NCBI GenBank assembly: GCA_024138015.1
Contig: JAMXBB010000008.1
Coordinates: 43,941,185-44,005,184, forward strand
Direction of reading: 5' to 3'
DNA from: Lumnitzera littorea
Taxonomy: Eukaryota; Streptophyta; Magnoliopsida; Myrtales; Combretaceae
Length of the DNA stretch: 64,000 nucleotides
Shown here: positions 59,641 through 64,000 of the stretch, piece after piece
How positions within the stretch are numbered: position 1 is the first letter of the stretch
Layout of the letters: the number at the start of each line of letters is the position of its first letter
Notes under the pieces: model-generated
The model's input: only the letters and a program-made list of their open reading frames with translations
What the model was told of the DNA's origin: nothing
Database searches by the model: none
Position numbers and translations under genes: made by a program

Positions 59641-61643
59641 AATAGATACTTCATTTTTGCCACCTTTTTATTTTGGGATTCTTTTGAAAAAAAAATTAAA
59701 AATGAAAATGAAAAATTAGAAAATACAAAGTATTGAATCAAATCAATCATTCATTTAAGGTCAGATCAGGCAATAGTCGAAAATATACATACAATTTAAT
59801 AAATTAAGAGTCATTAAAATTTTTAGCCCAATAAAACGGAAATGTTAATTAGAATAATTAAAATAAGACTCGAGGTTTATTAAATTAAGAATGTGTTAAA
59901 AATGGTTAGCATGTAGCTATGATCAATTTAAAATAAGTTAGATTAAGTCAAACCAAGTCGGACCTAAGATAGAAAGCTCAAATAAAACTTGAAGCTTCTA
60001 GAAAAATTGATCTTAAGAGTGAATTGGATCAAATTATAAGAGAATGATTAGAGAAGCTAATAAATCTAAAACAGGTGTTATCGTATCTTGTGAATATTAG
60101 ATTTGTCAAGTCAAAATTGAGATTTGAATAAGTATCCAAAAGATGTAAAGATTTAAATTAATGGTTTATAAATAATGGATTTTGATTGTAAAAAAAAAAT
60201 TACATATTACACACATACAATCACTTTCCAACTCTTGTAGAATACATAATTAGCCCTTCATTGCCGAATAACTACAGCATCTTCAACCCCAAAATCAGCA
60301 ACCTTCATGACCCAACACTAATTCTATGTGCACAAGCCCACATACACGTGTAGTCCCATACATGATTGCCAATCGCTACACCATAGCACAACCACACAAC
60401 ACCTGTACACAGCAATCCATACAACACCCACATGTACATCACACTCCATACAACAATACACTCATGAACAACCGTTCTACATACGTACAGTAGCAACTCC
60501 ATACAATCAGCAACTCGACAAACAGTCACTCCATGCACAACAGCAGCCATGCAATCAACAACTTGATGCATAGTGACTCCATGCGATTAGCAACACCTCG
60601 ATGAACAACAATTCCATGCAATGCAAAACAACAACACGATTCACATAAGTTTTCTCCCTTATTTAACCCATCTAAGTAATTGAAATTATTTTATTTATTT
60701 ATTTAGTTGAATTATTTAGTTAATAGTGTCATTTTACTAACTTTATTTTGTCTTTTAATGTAGTGTTTTGTTTTAGAAAGTGGATTTTACATAAATTTAT
60801 ATCACACTTTTATTAAAATCACATTTTTAGATAAATTGCCTCTTTTTCATGAAAATTGTATTTTTAGATATAATTGCATATTTTTTCAATATTCATATAT
60901 TTGGTAAAGATATGTATCTAAATTACATATCTAAATCATAGATTCACATAAATCTTGTATTTAGGGTTTAGAAATATCAATTTTTGGCACATAATGGTTT
61001 TTTTTTTTTAAATAATCAAAATCTTAATTGGATTCTTTTCAAAAGATTTAGTTAGTTAAGGTTTTTTTTTTTAAAATAGATTTATGTAATTAGATCTTTT
61101 AGGTTTTTTTCTAAAAAAAAATAATAAACTGTTAAATAACGTAAATTTAGCTTAATTTTCAAACTAAAAAGAATCAATCAATTGAATCATTTCTAAAAAA
61201 TAGAATTACGTTGGTTTGATCCCAACTAGCGAGTACGTAGGTATCTTTAGAGCAACTATAAAAAATATAAATTATTTTTTCTTAAATTCGTAATAAAAAA
61301 ATTATTAAAAATTCATTTTTGTATATTTTGGCATCTTTAGAAAAAATATAAAAAATAAAAGCCGATTAGTTTTTTCTTATTTTTTACATGTTTGTCTTAA
61401 TAGGTTATTCCTCCAATTCATATTTTCTATTTAAATTTTCTAAAAAAAATTATGGTACCCAAAAACCCTAATTTGACTTTTTTACCGGTTTTCACTAATT
61501 GGCAATTTCAATTTATTTTTTCCAAAATATTTTTTTTTTAAATAAAAAAATGTTTTTCTTTAATTTTATGTTGAGTAACTTGTATTAAGCGAGTTAGGTT
61601 TAATGTAAGTTAAATTAAGGAAAACTACAATATGGCTCGATAA
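59641..61643 (+). mobile_element. Solo LTR of a B-related family, opposite orientation, TSD ATAAG/ATAGG
   Basis: The complement of 61440-61620 aligns with the start of both B LTRs: TTCCTTAATTTAAC, the CGCTTAATA block and AAATTAGGGTTTTTGGG all match. The unit begins GATACTTCATTTTTGCC, comparable to GACACCTCATTTTTGAC in B, and ends TCGATA at 61643 as B does. The conserved LTR block lies at 61204-61255. Flanks are ATAAG (59636-59640) and ATAGG (61644-61648), a 5-bp duplication with one transition. It is inserted in the gag of element C. The two overlapping frames at 60305-60573 lie in a CAACA/CATGCAAT-rich irregular repeat and are not genes. Confidence 0.75.
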
Positions 61644-62384
61644 TAGGTATGGTGTATGGTTAGTGGTATTTAAGAGAGGGGTTCTTTAGATACTACACAA
61701 ATGATAAAATGTTAGCTTCTTGCAACCTAGCGAAGGCATAAGCATCTTGTCATGTAGTGGGTCTAAACATTCTCATAGCATATTATAAATTTGGATATAT
61801 GCGACTTAAATGACAACTAAGTAAATGGGATTTATATAGGTGTACCTACTTGGTTAAATGCTCAAACACCTTAATGTATCCTTTAAAATAGTTCCTTTTT
61901 GGTGCGTTCTTTCAACTTTGCCATAGGATCCTCAAAAGCTTTTTCACTAACTCTAGCTCACTACATTACGAATAACTCATTTCAATGAACTGAGTGCATC
62001 ATTATGGGTTTAAGTGTGGTGATAATACCATTTCAAAGCTCTTCCCTCAAAATACAGAGATGCTAAGCTTTCTTTTCAAACATAAGGAGTCATATCAAGC
62101 ATAAATTGTTGTTCTACTTTATCAATCCAATCTTTTAGCCATTCATAATCAAATGTAAGGAACTTTACATATGGCTTAGCTTGTAAAGGATGATAGGGTA
62201 TGTTGTGCATCAAATTCTCTAACTTGTAAGATTCATTTATTGGTAAACCCTTACATGATTCTAGTGTTTCAAAACTAAAGGGAAGGAGTTTGTCAAGTTT
62301 AGCAATTCATTCATGGGTTTCAAGTTAGCTTCTAATTCTTACTAATAATAAATCCTCCAATTTCTTAAGGTCTTTAGGTTCCAT
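61644..62384 (-). pseudogene. Gag relic of element C
   Basis: From an ATG at 62382-62384 next to the PBS the minus strand contains FLTFDYEWLKDWIDKVEQQF, then a stop, then KESLASLYFEGRALKWYYHH. In a shifted frame it continues EDPMAKLKE, and further down YAMRMFRPTT.QDAYAFARLQ. These are the core and C-terminal motifs of Ty3/Gypsy (chromovirus-type) Gag in correct order. At least four stops and one frameshift are present. The solo LTR at 59641-61643 cuts it at 61644. Confidence 0.75.
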
Positions 62385-62401
62385 GGATACCACCCTGGGT
62401 G

Positions 62402-62413
62402 GTTTTGATACCA
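62402..62413 (-). other. Primer-binding site of element C (initiator tRNA-Met type)
   Basis: The minus strand reads TGGTATCAAAAC, matching 10 of 12 bases of the TGGTATCAGAGC site complementary to plant initiator tRNA-Met. It lies 17 bases upstream of the gag ATG in element orientation. It differs in type from the tRNA-Arg sites of A, B and D, which supports C being a separate lineage. Confidence 0.7.
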
Positions 62414-62960
62414 ATTGCAATGAGGATAGTGATTCAACATGAAATTAGAGACAACTCAAATACAAATTCTAGCATTGCTAGAATATAAGCAATGTTAGGA
62501 GGAAGTATCTTTTGTATTTTCCAATTAAATTTTTTATATATGAGATATCCATATATGTATAATGTATAGCTTCCCTAGAATAATATATTTTGGCGAATGT
62601 GATCATGTGCCACACCACTAATGTGAGCTATAGATCTTGTACTTTATACTTACCAATCTAATTCATATAATATGTAAAATGTTGCAAATTATAAATGTGA
62701 GTGGTGTTAGGTTGGGTTATATTTAGCCTTTGTTTGTTTTGTCATGGGTTAAATTTCAATTTTTAGGTCCAGCATTAGTGGACCCTTATTAACTTATTTC
62801 CATCCCTTAGCCTACAGTAGTTGAAACATGTTCTACTTTATCTTCTTTTCTTCTTCTATTTTTTTTTTTTTTCCAAGTTCTACTTTATCTCAATTCTTCT
62901 AAACTCTACTCTCTTTGATCATGTCTTCACACAATACAAACTCTAGATTAATTTTTGTAT
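62414..62960 (-). repeat. 5' LTR piece of element C
   Basis: Its inner edge is set by the PBS. 62820-62950 aligns with 36186-36275, broken by a T-rich insertion at about 62847-62875. The outer edge was not found; similarity to the left copy fades after about 62955. Confidence 0.5.
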
Positions 62961-64000
62961 TTTAGAAGTCAATCTTAATGATCGAAACATTCTATTTTTA
63001 TAATTTATTACTCTAAGATCCTTTTAAAATTAATATGTGGTTTTCTTTTAAGAATTGTTGCAAACTTGTTTTATTAATAGAGCGTTGAGAATTTCTTTTT
63101 CAAGAAAATTGGTATGGACACTATTGAACTATAATTCAACCTTAGAAATGAGAATTTCAAGTGTTGAAAGAAAATGATTTGATCTTGGACACAACATCTA
63201 ATTTGTTAGAGTAATTTACCACACTAATCAGGATAGGGTGCTAAGCTAACCAACCCTTACCTCCTTCCTTAAGCTATATGAACCTAAATTAGCTTAAAGG
63301 TCGGTTAACGAGGCATCTCTCACCAATAAAGCCTAGTGGCATGACATTTCTATTTTGCGTATGGGCCAACTATCAAAACTATAGCCAACCTTTAGTGACT
63401 AACTAATGCCCCTTTCATCCTTAGAATTTGACTACCACTTATTGGTGGTGATCACTATTTTGTCTTGATTTTTGCTCATTCTCTGTTTATTCATAATTCC
63501 AAATATACATCTTCTAAGTTTAAGGAAAGCAAATAAGAATAAGCTTATTAGTTAAAAATCCTAGTTGAATCTAAAATCTATTAGGTGCTTTAACAATAGT
63601 TTTTATCTTAAATGTAGGAATTGATCATTTGGTTTTGTAGTCATTGGTTGTTAATCACAATTTAGGTACTTAGATATCATGTCTATTGCATGTGCTTGTA
63701 AGTATGAAAAATGCAAACAATCTCTAAACTATCAAAACTATTAAATTGTATGTTGAGCATGGTTGCTTTTAGATTGGGAGATTCAAGAGCATGGATGAAT
63801 TGGGGGTAGGTGGGGAAGGGGTTATTGGGGCTAAAAGGGGCCCTAACCCACCCTAAGCTAAGGAAAAAATTACTTTTTTCTAAATTTTTAAAATAGAAAA
63901 ATGGTATGTATTATATATATATATATATAGCAATTTATTTTATAATGTTGAGTGTGCTTAAGTGGTTAAGTGCATGGTTTTTTAATGAAGGGTTATGGGT
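62961..64000. other. Unassigned right edge of the window
   Basis: No gene or element recognised. A TA microsatellite lies near 63911-63928. Part of it may be the remainder of the 5' LTR of element C. Confidence 0.4.

Larger units (their letters stand above)
36177..62960 (-). mobile_element. Element C: decayed chromovirus-like Ty3/Gypsy element, split by insertions
   Basis: Read on the minus strand from right to left, the pieces form one element: 5' LTR piece (62414 on), PBS (62402-62413), gag (61644-62384), gag tail and zinc knuckle (58364-59640), protease to integrase (41240-43942), integrase tail with chromodomain-side sequence (36450-36886) and a 3' LTR piece (36177-36440). The interruptions are a solo LTR (59641-61643), element B (43943-58363) and a repeat with its own solo LTR (36887-41230). 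The order and reading direction match chromoviruses throughout. Many stops, frameshifts and lost catalytic residues make it the oldest and most decayed unit here. Confidence 0.75.

Noticed and set aside
60305..60573. Overlapping open frames on both strands (88 and 81 codons)
   Set aside because: They result from an irregular CAACA/CATGCAAT repeat within the solo LTR. The plus frame is rich in H, Q and T and the minus frame in C, V and M, as expected for simple repeats.

Overview
This is plant nuclear DNA, probably from a eudicot. It is very AT-rich and contains no intact gene. Nearly everything recognisable is LTR retrotransposon, much of it nested. The evidence is Ty3/Gypsy pol motifs, plant-type primer-binding sites (tRNA-Arg and initiator tRNA-Met types), solo LTRs with exact 5-bp target-site duplications (TSDs), a Mutator-like foldback element with a 9-bp TSD, and polypyrimidine-rich LTRs. 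All similarity statements come from reading by eye; no search was run.

Layout. 1-554 is the 3' end of a long LTR. 555-4146 is largely unassigned and may hold one decayed low-copy gene relic (about 2.6-3.1 kb). 4152-6324 is a solo LTR (TSD TATTT). 7919-9127 is a second solo LTR (TSD GTATT) with a twin at 23870-25087 (TSD CTTTT). 10232-11870 is a foldback MULE. 13323-25257 is element A, a Tat/Ogre-like element with two LTRs but no recognisable pol; one LTR carries the twin solo LTR. 25258-36176 is element D, another pol-less Tat-like element. It contains a 40-bp minisatellite split by a 3.1-kb LTR at 31584-34671.

36177-62960 is element C, an old, badly decayed chromovirus-like Ty3/Gypsy element on the minus strand. 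It has been cut into pieces by three insertions: a 3.9-kb solo LTR (36920-40842, TSD GTTGG) sitting in a GAGCTC-rich repeat, the Ogre-like element B (43943-58363), and a solo LTR of a B-related family in the opposite orientation (59641-61643, TSD ATAAG/ATAGG). C's gag, zinc-knuckle tail, protease, RT, RNase H, integrase and chromodomain-side tail can be followed in order across these insertions.

Element B is the best-preserved unit: 14.4 kb, minus strand, with LTRs of about 1.8 kb, a PBS, a leader hairpin, an extra ORF1 upstream of gag, then gag, protease, RT, RNase H, a second RNase H and a D-D(35)E integrase, followed by tandem arrays and a polypurine tract. Its ORFs carry stops and frameshifts, so it is not autonomous. 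The most notable points are the nest itself, tandem arrays next to the 3' LTRs of A and B, the B leader hairpin, and the foldback MULE. No rRNA, tRNA or CRISPR was seen.
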